Source of the DNA: Desulfuromonadales bacterium GWC2_61_20
GTDB taxonomy: Bacteria > Desulfobacterota > Desulfuromonadia > Desulfuromonadales > UBA2197
DNA: 32,637 nt
NCBI GenBank assembly: GCA_001799485.1
Contig: MGTO01000140.1
Location: 1-32,637 of the forward strand
Direction: 5' to 3'
In this document: in pieces, positions 24,450 to 31,822 of the stretch
Layout: every line of letters begins with the position of its first letter
How positions within the stretch are numbered: the first letter of the stretch is position 1
Notes under the pieces: generated by a model
Told to the model about the DNA's origin: nothing
The model's input: only the letters and a program-made list of their open reading frames with translations
Database searches by the model: none
Program-made: the position numbers and the translations under genes

Positions 24450-24489
24450 AGCCTTGTTCGTAAAAGCTCCGTTAAACGGCCTTCCCCTG

Positions 24490-26412
24490 TCAGGGTATCG
24501 CCGGCGGGACGGCATGCAGCGGACACGGCTGCGTCGGTTCGCTCCAGGCCCGATAGTACTCGCGGCGCGGATGCGGACAAGCCGGGGTCGCCAAGCCGCC
24601 GCTGATCGGGTCGATGTCGACCGAAATGACCCCTTCCGGCTGAGCAAAGTCGCGCACCTCGACCCCGGCCAGGGCCACCCGCATGAAACGCTCCCACAGC
24701 GGGGCGGCGATGGCCCCGCCGGTGAATCCCTTCCCCCCTAGGCGCGGCTGGTCGTAGCCGACCCAGACGCCGGTGAGAAGCTGCGGGGTATAGCCGATGA
24801 ACCAGGCGTCGCGGCCGTCGTCGGTGGTGCCGGTCTTGCCGGCGAGGGGGCGTTCGGCGGCAAAGGCCTTGAGGCCCCGGGCGGTGCCGGAGGTGAGGAC
24901 CTCCTGCAGCATGCGGCTGGTGATGAAGGCGCTCTCGGGGCTCAAAACCGCGGTCAACTGCAACGGCACTTCGCGCCAGGCGTTGTCACGGCGGTTGTAG
25001 ACACTGAGGAGGGTGCGCGGGGCGGGGAGCTGACCGCCGTTGGCGAAGGGGGCATAGGCGCGGGTGAGGTCGTGCAGGGTGACGTCGTCGGTGCCGAGGG
25101 CGAGGGAGAGGTTGGCCGGCCGGCGCAGGTTCAGGCCGAAGCGCCCGGCAAAGTCGGCAAAAGAGGCCGCGCCGATCTTGTCCAAGAGTTTGACGGTGAT
25201 GACGTTGCCCGAGTGGGCCAGGGCCTCGCGCAGGGTCAGGCTGCCGAAGGACTCGCCGCCGTAGTTGCGCGGCGTCCAGCGTTGCCCCTTCCCCTGCCGG
25301 TAGCCGACCGGGGTGTCGTCCCAGCGACTGCTGGCGGTAATCCCCTGCTCGAGAGCGGCGGCGTAGATCAGCGGCTTGAGCGCCGAGCCGGGCTGGCGCG
25401 CGGCGACCAGCGCCCGGTTGTAGGCGCTCTTGGCATAGTCGACGCTGCCGACGACGGCGAGGAGATCGCCGCTCTGCGGTTCGAGGCAGATCAGCGCCCC
25501 CTGCAGCTCGGGGTTGAGTTTCGCCACTCCTTCGCCGATGGTCTTCTCGGCGAGGAGCTGAAGCTTCAGATCGAGGGCGGCGACGACCTCCATCCCCCCC
25601 TGCTCGATGACCTGCTCGCCATAATCCGCCACCAGCTGGCGGCGGATCTGCGCCAGGTAGGCCGGGGCCTGGTCGAGGGGGGCGGTGACCAGCGGCACGG
25701 CGCGCAGCGCCTCGACCTGCTCGGCCGTCAGCAATTCTTCCGCGACCATGCGCGCAAGGACGATCGCCTTGCGCCGCTCGACCTCTTCGGCTTTGCCCCG
25801 GGGATTGTAGCGCCCCGGGTTCTTCGGCACCCCGGCGAGAACGGCGCACTCGGCCTCGTTCAGTTCTTCCGGCTGCTTGTCGAAGTAGAGCCGCGCCGCC
25901 TGGGCGATCCCCCAGGCACCGTTACCGTAGTAGATCTCATTGAAGTACATCTCCAGGATCTGATCCTTGGAGTATTTCGTTTCGTACTCCATGGCGAGAA
26001 AACCCTCCTTGACCTTGCGGTCGAGGGTCTTCTCCCCGGTAAGATGTTTGTTCTTGACCAATTGCTGGGTAATGGTCGAGCCCCCCTGGGCCAGACTCCC
26101 CTTGCCGACGTTGGTGACGAGGGCGCGGGCGACGCCGCGCATGTCGATGCCGCCATGCTCATAGAAGCGGGAATCTTCGACGGCGAGGAGGGCCTGCTGG
26201 AGGAAGAGGGGAATGCGGTCGAGGGTGACCCAGTGGCGCTCGACGGAGAGGATGCGGCCGACGAACTGCCCCCGGCGATCAAAGACTTTGATCGAGCTGT
26301 AATCGCGCAGCAGCGGGGTCGAGGTGGCGATGGCCTCCTCGGCGTGCGCTGCCGGGACGAGGGTCAGCAGCAGGAGGATGAAGGCGAAAACGAGGTTGCG
26401 GGACACGGGCAT
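24490..26412 (-). CDS. Class A penicillin-binding protein (PBP1A-like transglycosylase/transpeptidase)
   Basis: The protein (640 aa from ATG 26412; the track's TTG at 26424 lacks an RBS) has a glycosyltransferase-51 domain: AVEDSRFYEHGG with the catalytic Glu, GGSTITQQLVKN, and EMYFNEIYYGNGAWGI. A transpeptidase domain follows with SALK (S-x-x-K), SGN and KTGTTDD. It polymerises and cross-links peptidoglycan in the periplasm. The N-terminal hydrophobic stretch ends in PAAHAEEA, which looks like a cleavable signal peptide; class A PBPs normally keep an uncleaved anchor. It is shorter than E. coli PBP1a (850) because the OB-like insert is missing. DUF3185 gene upstream on the same strand. Confidence 0.92.
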   Translation of the reverse strand: MPVSRNLVFAFILLLLTLVPAAHAEEAIATSTPLLRDYSSIKVFDRRGQFVGRILSVERHWVTLDRIPLFLQQALLAVEDSRFYEHGGIDMRGVARALVTNVGKGSLAQGGSTITQQLVKNKHLTGEKTLDRKVKEGFLAMEYETKYSKDQILEMYFNEIYYGNGAWGIAQAARLYFDKQPEELNEAECAVLAGVPKNPGRYNPRGKAEEVERRKAIVLARMVAEELLTAEQVEALRAVPLVTAPLDQAPAYLAQIRRQLVADYGEQVIEQGGMEVVAALDLKLQLLAEKTIGEGVAKLNPELQGALICLEPQSGDLLAVVGSVDYAKSAYNRALVAARQPGSALKPLIYAAALEQGITASSRWDDTPVGYRQGKGQRWTPRNYGGESFGSLTLREALAHSGNVITVKLLDKIGAASFADFAGRFGLNLRRPANLSLALGTDDVTLHDLTRAYAPFANGGQLPAPRTLLSVYNRRDNAWREVPLQLTAVLSPESAFITSRMLQEVLTSGTARGLKAFAAERPLAGKTGTTDDGRDAWFIGYTPQLLTGVWVGYDQPRLGGKGFTGGAIAAPLWERFMRVALAGVEVRDFAQPEGVISVDIDPISGGLATPACPHPRREYYRAWSEPTQPCPLHAVPPAIP

Positions 26413-26449
26413 GGTCCTGCTCAAGGGTGCGGGGAGGGACCGCGTTGCC

Positions 26450-26665
26450 TCACTTCTTGATCAGGAGGAAGAGTCCGACGACGGCGCTCACGGCGCCGCC
26501 GATGTAGCGGTACATGACCGCGTCGGGGAGGGCGCCGGAGAGGGAGCGGGAGATTTTCGCCGAAAAGGCGCCGGACATCTGGTAGCCCCAGTAGGCGACA
26601 CCGACGCCGCCCACCAGCAGGATCAGGCCGAGGACCTTGAAAACGGTATTATTGGATGCGCTCAT
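26450..26665 (-). CDS. DUF3185 family small membrane protein
   Basis: The 71-aa product has two membrane helices (VFKVLGLILLVGGVGVAYWGYQ and YRYIGGAVSAVVGLFLLIKK) and, between them, MSGAFSAKISRSLSGALPD. This is the DUF3185 layout; function unknown. AAGGAG stands 8 bases before the ATG at 26665. It is 37 bp upstream of the penicillin-binding protein start and likely shares its transcript. The upstream gap to the msrA gene (26666-26837) contains a 7-bp-stem hairpin CTCCGCC/GGCGGAG (26751-26771) and no gene. Confidence 0.85.
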   Translation of the reverse strand: MSASNNTVFKVLGLILLVGGVGVAYWGYQMSGAFSAKISRSLSGALPDAVMYRYIGGAVSAVVGLFLLIKK

Positions 26666-26837
26666 GGATGGACTCCTTGCTGAGGGATTGACGGAACCGC
26701 TGCATTATTCCCTTTTTTGCCGCCGCTGCAAAGCTGAAAACGCATAAACGCTCCGCCAGTACCCGGCGGAGGCGCACCTGTGGCACAATGGAGCGAGAAG
26801 ATTCCCCCGGCCTCACCCTTGCGACGGGAGGTTGTTT

Positions 26838-27419
26838 ATGCAACGACTGCTGATACTTACCCTGTTTCTGCTCCTTGGCGCCGGCGGCGCCCGGGCCGAC
26901 ACGGCGATCTTCGCCGGCGGCTGCTTCTGGTGCATGGAGGCGGATTTCGAAAAACTCCCCGGCGTCGGTGAGGTCGTCTCCGGCTTCACCGGCGGCACCC
27001 TGAAAAATCCGACCTACAACGGCAACCACGCCGGGCATTACGAGGCGGTCGCGGTCAACTACGACCCCAAGCTGGTCGGCTACCGGCAGCTCCTCGACTA
27101 CTACTGGCGGCACATCGACCCCTTCGATGCCGGCGGCCAGTTCTGCGACCGCGGCGAGAGCTACCGGACGGCAATCTTCGTCGCCAATGCCAGCGAGCGG
27201 ACCCTCGCCGAGGAATCGAAGCGCCAGGTCGCCGCCCGCTTTCCGGAACAGACCATCGTCACGCCGATTCTCGCCACTGCGACCTTCTACCCGATTCAGG
27301 GGGAGGAGAGCTATCACCAGGACTTCTACAAGAAGAGTTCGCTCCGCTACCAGTACTACCGCCGGAGCTGCGGACGGGATGAGCGGGTCAAGGCGATCTG
27401 GGGAGATACGGGGCACTGA
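26838..27419 (+). CDS. msrA: Exported peptide methionine sulfoxide reductase MsrA
   Basis: GGGAGG ends six bases before ATG 26838 (the track's TTG 26832 is inside the RBS spacing). The 193-aa product starts with a signal peptide ([20 protein letters not shown]) and then [16 protein letters not shown], the MsrA active site with catalytic Cys29. The residue after the Trp is Cys instead of the usual Gly, as in one branch of the family. It also has [19 protein letters not shown] and the [11 protein letters not shown] end motif. It would reduce Met-S-sulfoxide in periplasmic proteins. A second, unexported MsrA gene follows 59 bp downstream. Confidence 0.94.
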   Translation: MQRLLILTLFLLLGAGGARADTAIFAGGCFWCMEADFEKLPGVGEVVSGFTGGTLKNPTYNGNHAGHYEAVAVNYDPKLVGYRQLLDYYWRHIDPFDAGGQFCDRGESYRTAIFVANASERTLAEESKRQVAARFPEQTIVTPILATATFYPIQGEESYHQDFYKKSSLRYQYYRRSCGRDERVKAIWGDTGH

Positions 27420-27478
27420 ACGAAAGGGCGGCCAACCGGCCGCACTCTGCGGAGCGGGCGCCTGGAAAGGGCGAGACC

Positions 27479-27982
27479 ATGACTACGAAAAAATATGCGC
27501 GGGCCGAGCCCACCCAGGTCGCCACCCTGGCCGGCGGCTGCTTCTGGGGGATGGAGGATCTGCTGCGCCAACAGCCGGGGGTGATCGCCACCGAGGTCGG
27601 CTACACCGGCGGCAACGTGGCCAACGCCACCTACCGCAACCACGAGGGGCACGCCGAGGCGGTGCGCATCGAATTCGACCCGACCAAGACCAGCTTCGCG
27701 GCTCTGCTGCGCTTCTTCTTCCGCATGCACGACCCGACCACCCGCAATCGCCAGGGGAACGACGTCGGCTCCAGCTACCGCAGCGCCATCTTCTATCACG
27801 ACGCCGAGCAGCAGCGCATCGCCGAGCAGGTCAAAGCCGAGGTCGACGCTAGCGGCAAGTGGTCGCGGCCGCTCGTGACCGAAATCGTCCCGGCCGGGCT
27901 CTGGTGGCGGGCCGAAGAGGAGCATCAGGATTATCTGGTCAAGAACCCGGGCGGGTATACTTGCCATTGGGTGCGGGAGTAG
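27479..27982 (+). CDS. msrA: Cytoplasmic peptide methionine sulfoxide reductase MsrA
   Basis: The 167-aa protein lacks a signal peptide. It has [18 protein letters not shown] with catalytic Cys21, [33 protein letters not shown], and [19 protein letters not shown]. The C-terminal Cys162 is a likely resolving Cys. It reduces methionine-S-sulfoxide with thioredoxin. It differs clearly from the exported MsrA upstream (WG versus WC, different C-terminus), so this is an old paralogue pair, not a recent duplication. Likely co-transcribed with it. Confidence 0.95.
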   Translation: MTTKKYARAEPTQVATLAGGCFWGMEDLLRQQPGVIATEVGYTGGNVANATYRNHEGHAEAVRIEFDPTKTSFAALLRFFFRMHDPTTRNRQGNDVGSSYRSAIFYHDAEQQRIAEQVKAEVDASGKWSRPLVTEIVPAGLWWRAEEEHQDYLVKNPGGYTCHWVRE

Positions 27983-28003
27983 GGAAGGTATATTCCGGTC
28001 CGG

Positions 28004-28032
28004 TTGACGCATAATTTCGGTAATGCTATGTT
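28004..28032 (+). promoter_or_regulatory. Promoter of the DUF4160/DUF2442 pair
   Basis: TTGACG (28004-28009), 17 bases, then TATGTT (28027-28032), 47 bp before the GTG start. The local sequence is distinctly AT-richer than its surroundings. Confidence 0.55.
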
Positions 28033-28078
28033 CTGCTCACTGTGAAAGCATCCAGCCGGCAAGAAGGGGGAGCAACAG

Positions 28079-28384
28079 GTGCCGAAACAGTATGAGTACT
28101 TTGGTCTGATCGTCCTTTTTTATGCCAACGAACACGAGCCGGTTCATGTCCACGGCAAGTTTCAGGGACGGGAATCGCGGGCTGAAATTATCCTGATCAA
28201 TGGTGCTGTCGCGGAGATTCGCTACGGCGGGGTCGCAGGACGACCACCGCTTGAAAATACCGAGATGCGATCTTTCGAAGAAGTCTTGAATGCCCGCGCC
28301 GAGGAAATCGTTGCCAAGTGGATCGATTTTTTCGTTCTGCATAAACCGGTCGCGACCGAACGGATTACCAGGAGGCTCAAATGA
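28079..28384 (+). CDS. DUF4160 domain protein
   Basis: The 101-aa protein begins MPKQYEYFGLIVLFYANEHEPVHVHGKFQGRES, the DUF4160 signature (short strand, then HEPxHVHV/G), and ends in a helical tail with EEIVAKWIDFFVLH. DUF4160 genes usually stand directly before a DUF2442 gene, as here, and the pair has been suggested to behave like a toxin-antitoxin or accessory module, but no function is proven. The GTG start at 28079 is preceded by GGGGAG with good spacing. Its ATGA stop overlaps the next start. Lower GC than the neighbours suggests transfer. Confidence 0.85.
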   Translation: MPKQYEYFGLIVLFYANEHEPVHVHGKFQGRESRAEIILINGAVAEIRYGGVAGRPPLENTEMRSFEEVLNARAEEIVAKWIDFFVLHKPVATERITRRLK

Positions 28385-28662
28385 TCCCCAGCATCGTAAA
28401 CATTGTCGCCGCCGAACAGGTTGCTACCTATGCCCTACACCTGCGCTTCGATGACGGGGCCGAGCGACGCGTCGATTTCGAACCGTTTCTGAACCACTCC
28501 CAACATCCCGACATCCGCAAATTTCTCGATCCGAAACTGTTCGGCGGATACCGGCTCGAGTACGGTGAACTGGTCTGGGGGGATTATGAGCTGTGTTTCC
28601 CCATTGCCGATTTGTATTACAACGATCTGGAGCACAAACTGTCACTTGAGGCTGTAGCATAG
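28381..28662 (+). CDS. DUF2442 domain protein
   Basis: The 93-aa protein has the DUF2442 pattern: VATYALHLRFDDGAERRVDFEPFL, then FLDPKLFGGYRLEYGELVWGDYELCFPIADLYYND. DUF2442 proteins are small, all-beta and helix-capped, some resembling NE0471-type DNA-binding folds, and are usually partners of DUF4160. Translation is coupled to the upstream gene by ATGA (28381-28384), with AGGAGG just before. A 21-bp perfect hairpin 18 bp after the stop may end the transcript. Function unproven. Confidence 0.85.
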   Translation: MIPSIVNIVAAEQVATYALHLRFDDGAERRVDFEPFLNHSQHPDIRKFLDPKLFGGYRLEYGELVWGDYELCFPIADLYYNDLEHKLSLEAVA

Positions 28663-28679
28663 GCCTGAACAGTGTAAAT

Positions 28680-28729
28680 ATCGTAACTTGAAAGGCGGCC
28701 CCCAAGATGGCCGCCTTTCAAGTTACGAT
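28680..28729. terminator. Perfect 21-bp-stem hairpin (terminator or REP-like palindrome)
   Basis: ATCGTAACTTGAAAGGCGGCC pairs perfectly with its reverse complement around an 8-base loop. No U tract follows. The core AAAGGCGGCC/GGCCGCCTTT recurs in the hairpin at 32528-32551. Confidence 0.7.
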
Positions 28730-28790
28730 GCTGAATAAATACGTCCCGTTTTCGTCTATTTCATCCCCTCATCTCAGCGAGCCAGCAACC

Positions 28791-29174
28791 ATGACCCGAA
28801 CTCACAGCACTCCCGTCGGCTACATCCTCTGGATTTTCGGTTTCATCGGCGCGCACCGCTTCTACTTCGGCCGCCCGATCAGCGGCACCATCTGGTTCTG
28901 CACCCTCGGGCTGCTCGGCATCGGCTGGCTGATCGACCTGTTCCTGATCCCCGGCATGAACCGCGACGCCGCCACCCGCTACCGCATCGGCCCCTACGAC
29001 TACACCGTCGCCTGGGTGCTGCTCACCTTCCTCGGCCTGTTCGGCGTTCACCGCTTCTACCTGGGCAAATGGATCAGCGGCCTGATCTACCTGCTGACCG
29101 GCGGCCTGTTATTGCTCGGCGTGTTGTACGATCTGTGGACACTGAATGGGCAGGTGGACGAGCGGAACCGGTAG
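28791..29174 (+). CDS. TM2 domain membrane protein (two TM2 units)
   Basis: The track's start at 28707 lies in the hairpin; the better start is ATG 28791, giving MTRTHSTPVGYILWIFGFIGAHRFYFGRP. The 127-aa product contains two TM2 repeats, each with a helix, a G(A/V)HRFY(F/L)G(R/K) turn, and a second helix ending in a D motif (WLIDLFLIPGM; LLYDLWTL). TM2 proteins are found in bacteria and animals; their molecular role is not known. No strong Shine-Dalgarno is visible. The gene is alone, convergent with the MBL hydrolase 18 bp away. Confidence 0.88.
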   Translation: MTRTHSTPVGYILWIFGFIGAHRFYFGRPISGTIWFCTLGLLGIGWLIDLFLIPGMNRDAATRYRIGPYDYTVAWVLLTFLGLFGVHRFYLGKWISGLIYLLTGGLLLLGVLYDLWTLNGQVDERNR

Positions 29175-29192
29175 GATAAGCGAGAATTCACC

Positions 29193-30038
29193 TCAGCCCG
29201 GCAGCGCCCCCCCATGGGAAGCGAGGGAGCGGGCGACCAGCGGATTGGCGGCCGGCGCCGGCAGCCCCAATACTTCCACCACCTGCCGGCAGAGGGCCAG
29301 GGGATCGGCGGGTGACCCGGCGCTCGCCGCGCGGTGCACCGCCGCGTCGATCTCGCGCAGCCACGCCGCTCCGGCGGCGAGGCGCGCTGCCGGCGGCTGG
29401 TGAGTCGGCGCCGTCCACGCTTCCAGCAATAGTTCCACCCCCGTCAGCGCGGCGAGACGTTCCAGCGTCGCCAGGGAGGTGCGATAGTCGTCGTAGATCG
29501 GCAGATCGTGCGGCAGCGGCACCGCGTCACCGCAAAAGAGCGCCCCCTCCCGGCGCAGGAAGTAGGCCGTGGAGCCGGCCGAGTGGCCCGGCGCGGCCAC
29601 CGCTTCCAGTTGCAGCCCGCCCCCCAGGTCGATGACATCCCCGGAATGGACGAGATGATCCACCGCCACCGGGCCGCCGACCAGGGTGGCGAAGCCGGGG
29701 ACCGGCCGCTCCCGCGCCTGCCGCTCGGTGTCCTCGATCCACGCCCGCTCCGTCGCCGGGGCGAGGACGGCGCAGCCGGTAGCGGCGCGCAGGGCGCGGG
29801 CGGCGCCGATGTGGTCGGGATGGCTGTGAGTGAGGATCAGGCGGGTGATCTCTCCACCTCGGCCGATCTCTTCCAGATAGGCGAGGATCGGCACCTCGCA
29901 GCCGGCGACGCCGCTGTCGATGAGGGTGACCTGTTGGCCGCAGATCAGGTAGACGGTGACGCTGCGGGGAATCGGCCCGGCGGGGGTGGGGACGGTAAAG
30001 GGGATGGTCAGGGCGTGGATGGTCTCGGTGATCTGCAT
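29193..30038 (-). CDS. MBL-fold metallohydrolase behind a putative attenuator
   Basis: I chose ATG 30038 (AGGAGGA about 8 bases upstream) over the track's 30059. The 281-aa product has SVTVYLICGQQVTLIDSGV, the metal motif THSHPDHIGA (HxHxDH), APGHSAGSTAYFL, and FCGDAVP with the bridging Asp; the last metal His may be in THQPP. This is a glyoxalase II/beta-lactamase-fold hydrolase of unknown substrate. It is a different subfamily from the MBL protein at 23417. Its 5' region carries a promoter, a Thr/Val/Ile-rich leader peptide and two stable hairpins, so its expression may depend on amino-acid supply (inference). Confidence 0.87.
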   Translation of the reverse strand: MQITETIHALTIPFTVPTPAGPIPRSVTVYLICGQQVTLIDSGVAGCEVPILAYLEEIGRGGEITRLILTHSHPDHIGAARALRAATGCAVLAPATERAWIEDTERQARERPVPGFATLVGGPVAVDHLVHSGDVIDLGGGLQLEAVAAPGHSAGSTAYFLRREGALFCGDAVPLPHDLPIYDDYRTSLATLERLAALTGVELLLEAWTAPTHQPPAARLAAGAAWLREIDAAVHRAASAGSPADPLALCRQVVEVLGLPAPAANPLVARSLASHGGALPG

Positions 30039-30078
30039 GGTGCCTTCCTCCTCAGACAAAGGGTGATGGCCGCCCCAA

Positions 30079-30146
30079 CACGAAGGCCGCGGGAAATACC
30101 CGCGGCCTCGTGAGATGCAAAAGAGCGCGGGCTTGTGGCCCGCGCT
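30079..30146 (-). promoter_or_regulatory. Tandem attenuator-like hairpins upstream of the MBL gene
   Basis: Read on the minus strand, AGCGCGGGC-CACAA-GCCCGCGCT (30146-30124) follows the leader stop after six bases and runs into CTTTTGC, a short U tract. CACGAGGCCGCGGG-TATTT-CCCGCGGCC(T)TCGTG (30112-30079) follows it. The arrangement is that of a ribosome-mediated attenuator, although the second hairpin has no U run. Confidence 0.55.
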
Positions 30147-30151
30147 TCCGG

Positions 30152-30223
30152 TTATCGGCAGCGCAGAGCCGTCACAAAGGTGACGACTGCGACGACGGTG
30201 GTGGTGATGGGGTTGGTGATCAT
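30152..30223 (-). CDS. Putative Thr/Val/Ile-rich leader peptide (23 aa)
   Basis: The minus-strand ATG at 30223 opens MITNPITTTVVAVVTFVTAL... ending at TAA 30152-30154. Of 23 residues, 6 are Thr, 5 Val and 2 Ile, the bias expected of leader peptides that sense branched-chain amino acids or threonine. A CGTCAC-CTTT-GTGACG hairpin lies within the coding part and two stable hairpins follow. There is no strong RBS, but the promoter -10 box ends only six bases before the ATG, so the message may be leaderless. Too short for the ORF track. The downstream gene is not an amino-acid biosynthesis gene, which is unexpected. Confidence 0.5.
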   Translation of the reverse strand: MITNPITTTVVAVVTFVTALRCR

Positions 30224-30229
30224 GCCAAG

Positions 30230-30258
30230 GTTGTAAGGTATTTTCGTCTGCCTGTCAA
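30230..30258 (-). promoter_or_regulatory. Promoter of the leader peptide/MBL transcript
   Basis: On the minus strand: a perfect TTGACA (30258-30253), exactly 17 bases, then TACAAC (30235-30230). It is one of the best sigma-70 promoters in the window and points at the leader peptide. Confidence 0.65.
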
Positions 30259-30280
30259 TGCGCTGAAGAAAACTGCCTCT

Positions 30281-30343
30281 TTAACGGTACCCCTCGTCAT
30301 GGCTGCCGATGTCGAGGGGGACGATCTCGCGTTCAGTGAGCCG
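30281..30343 (-). pseudogene. Broken C-terminal fragment of a RelE-like toxin gene
   Basis: On the minus strand the frame reads RLTEREIVPLDIGSHDEGYR then stop. The intact toxin at 31891-32166 ends ITEREIVLLDIGSHDEVYR. DNA similarity is high over about 57 bp and stops abruptly; a stop codon lies about 23 codons upstream in frame and there is no start. This is the tail of a lost paralogue about 1.6 kb from the intact copy and in the same orientation. Confidence 0.75.
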
Positions 30344-30354
30344 GATGTCCGCCT

Positions 30355-30423
30355 AATTGGTATTATGTCCCCGGAATTCTGTCGATGGACGCCTTTGCGA
30401 ACTAGGTATGGTGTCCGTCTATT
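30355..30423. repeat. Two REP-like motifs of the GGTATnnTGTCC type
   Basis: AATTGGTATTATGTCCCCGG (30355-) and AACTAGGTATGGTGTCC (30400-) are related, and the first is followed by GGAATT. Such motifs recall extragenic repeats linked to Y1/TnpA_REP transposases. A partial copy in the other orientation (GGGGATGTACCGAATTT) is at 31803-31819, beyond the AAA ATPase gene. Confidence 0.4.
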
Positions 30424-30448
30424 CCGTTTTGCCGACAACAAAAACATC

Positions 30449-30498
30449 TTTACATCGATACAAATAATCACTATTTTGTACCTTATCGGAGGTACAAA
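30449..30498 (+). promoter_or_regulatory. Promoter and RBS-covering hairpin of the DUF4143 ATPase gene
   Basis: TTTACA (30449-30454), 17 bases, TATTTT (30472-30477). Next, TTTGTACC (30475-30482) and GGTACAAA (30491-30498) form a perfect 8-bp inverted repeat whose loop and 3' arm hold the CGGAGG ribosome binding site and the A of the ATG. It could be an operator or a translational switch. Confidence 0.55.
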
Positions 30499-31772
30499 TG
30501 AAACCCTGGAAACAGCTCATCACCGACTCCCTGGAGCGCGACTATTCCCGAGTCATGCCGCGTGACCTCGAAATTCCTCTCGATTCCGGCAAAATCATTT
30601 CCCTGATCGGTGTCCGCCGCAGCGGCAAGACCAATATCCTCTACTCCCTGATCCATCGGCTGCGCCAGACAATGCCGGCGGATACACTTGTCTATATCAA
30701 CCTCGAAGACGACCGTCTCTTTCCCTTGACTCCGCACGATCTGGGAGGATTCCTCGACGCCTACTTCGAGTTGTTTCCGCACAACCGCGACCGGCGGGTC
30801 TACTTTTTCTTCGACGAAATTCAGAACGCGCCGGAATGGGAACGCTTTATCCGCCGCCTGCACGATACGGAAAACTGCTCCGTCTTTGTCACCGGTTCTT
30901 CGGCCAAGTTGCTCAGCCGGGAGATTGCCACCTCCCTGCGCGGCCGCACGATCCCCTTCGAGGTTTTTCCCCTCTCCTTCAGCGAATACCTCCGCTTTCG
31001 CGAGATCAAGCCGGGTCACTCGTCGCGCGCCGTATCATTGCTCAAAAACGCCTTTGCCGAGTACTGCCGCACCGGCGGTTTTCCCGAAACCGCCGGGGTC
31101 GACGACCTGCGGGCCAAGCAGATTCTGCACGAATATCTGCAGATGATCATGTATCGCGATGTTGCCGAGCGCCACAGTGTCGGCAATCTCTTTCTGCTCA
31201 AATCGCTGATCAAGCATTGTTTCGCCAATATTGCCAATCCCCTCAGCCTCTCCAAGTTGTACAACGATTTCCGCTCACAGGGGATGCAGCTGTCGCGCAA
31301 TACTCTTTTTGACTATATCTCCTACCTTGAGGACGCTTACGCCCTCTTTCTCGTCCCCGTCAACTCCCCGTCACAACGGGAAGTCATGCGCAATCCCCGC
31401 AAGCTTTACGCCATTGATCACGGATTGAAAGGGGTCGTTGACCTGGCGACCGGCAACGATAGCGGCAGAATTTTCGAGAACATCGTTTTTCTCCAATTGC
31501 GCCGGCAAGGGCAGAACATCTGTTACGGCCGGCAAAAACAGGAGATCGATTTTGTCCTGCCCGAGAGTGAATCGCCACGACTGATCAATGTCGCCTACGA
31601 TATTTCCGCGCTCGAGACCAGAAACCGTGAGTTGAATGGGCTGGTTGAAGGGATGCAGGGACTTGGCGTCCAGGAGGCGCTGCTGCTGACCGCCGAGGTG
31701 GAGGAGACCGTTACGACGGCGGCAGGCAAGATCACCATCCTGCCGCTTTGGAAGTGGCTGGCGGGAGTGTGA
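30498..31772 (+). CDS. AAA ATPase with C-terminal DUF4143 (archaeal-type ATPase family)
   Basis: The 424-aa protein has an N-terminal AAA_14 ATPase domain: LIGVRRSGKTNILYSL (Walker A), VYINLEDDRL, YFFFDEIQNAPEWERFIRRL (Walker B with DEIQ), and VFVTGSSAKLLSREIATSLRGR (sensor 1). Next is the PLSFSEYLRF linker, and a C-terminal DUF4143 with ENIVFLQLRRQGQNICYGRQKQEIDFVL, a restriction-endonuclease-like E-IDFV motif. The family is widespread in accessory regions and has no agreed function. The RBS CGGAGG lies in a hairpin. It sits alone between toxin remnants and REP-like repeats, with lower GC than the core genes, suggesting transfer. Confidence 0.9.
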   Translation: MKPWKQLITDSLERDYSRVMPRDLEIPLDSGKIISLIGVRRSGKTNILYSLIHRLRQTMPADTLVYINLEDDRLFPLTPHDLGGFLDAYFELFPHNRDRRVYFFFDEIQNAPEWERFIRRLHDTENCSVFVTGSSAKLLSREIATSLRGRTIPFEVFPLSFSEYLRFREIKPGHSSRAVSLLKNAFAEYCRTGGFPETAGVDDLRAKQILHEYLQMIMYRDVAERHSVGNLFLLKSLIKHCFANIANPLSLSKLYNDFRSQGMQLSRNTLFDYISYLEDAYALFLVPVNSPSQREVMRNPRKLYAIDHGLKGVVDLATGNDSGRIFENIVFLQLRRQGQNICYGRQKQEIDFVLPESESPRLINVAYDISALETRNRELNGLVEGMQGLGVQEALLLTAEVEETVTTAAGKITILPLWKWLAGV

Positions 31773-31822
31773 GGGACGGCGGCGCGAACGCGCTATAAAT
31801 CTGGGGATGTACCGAATTTCTT

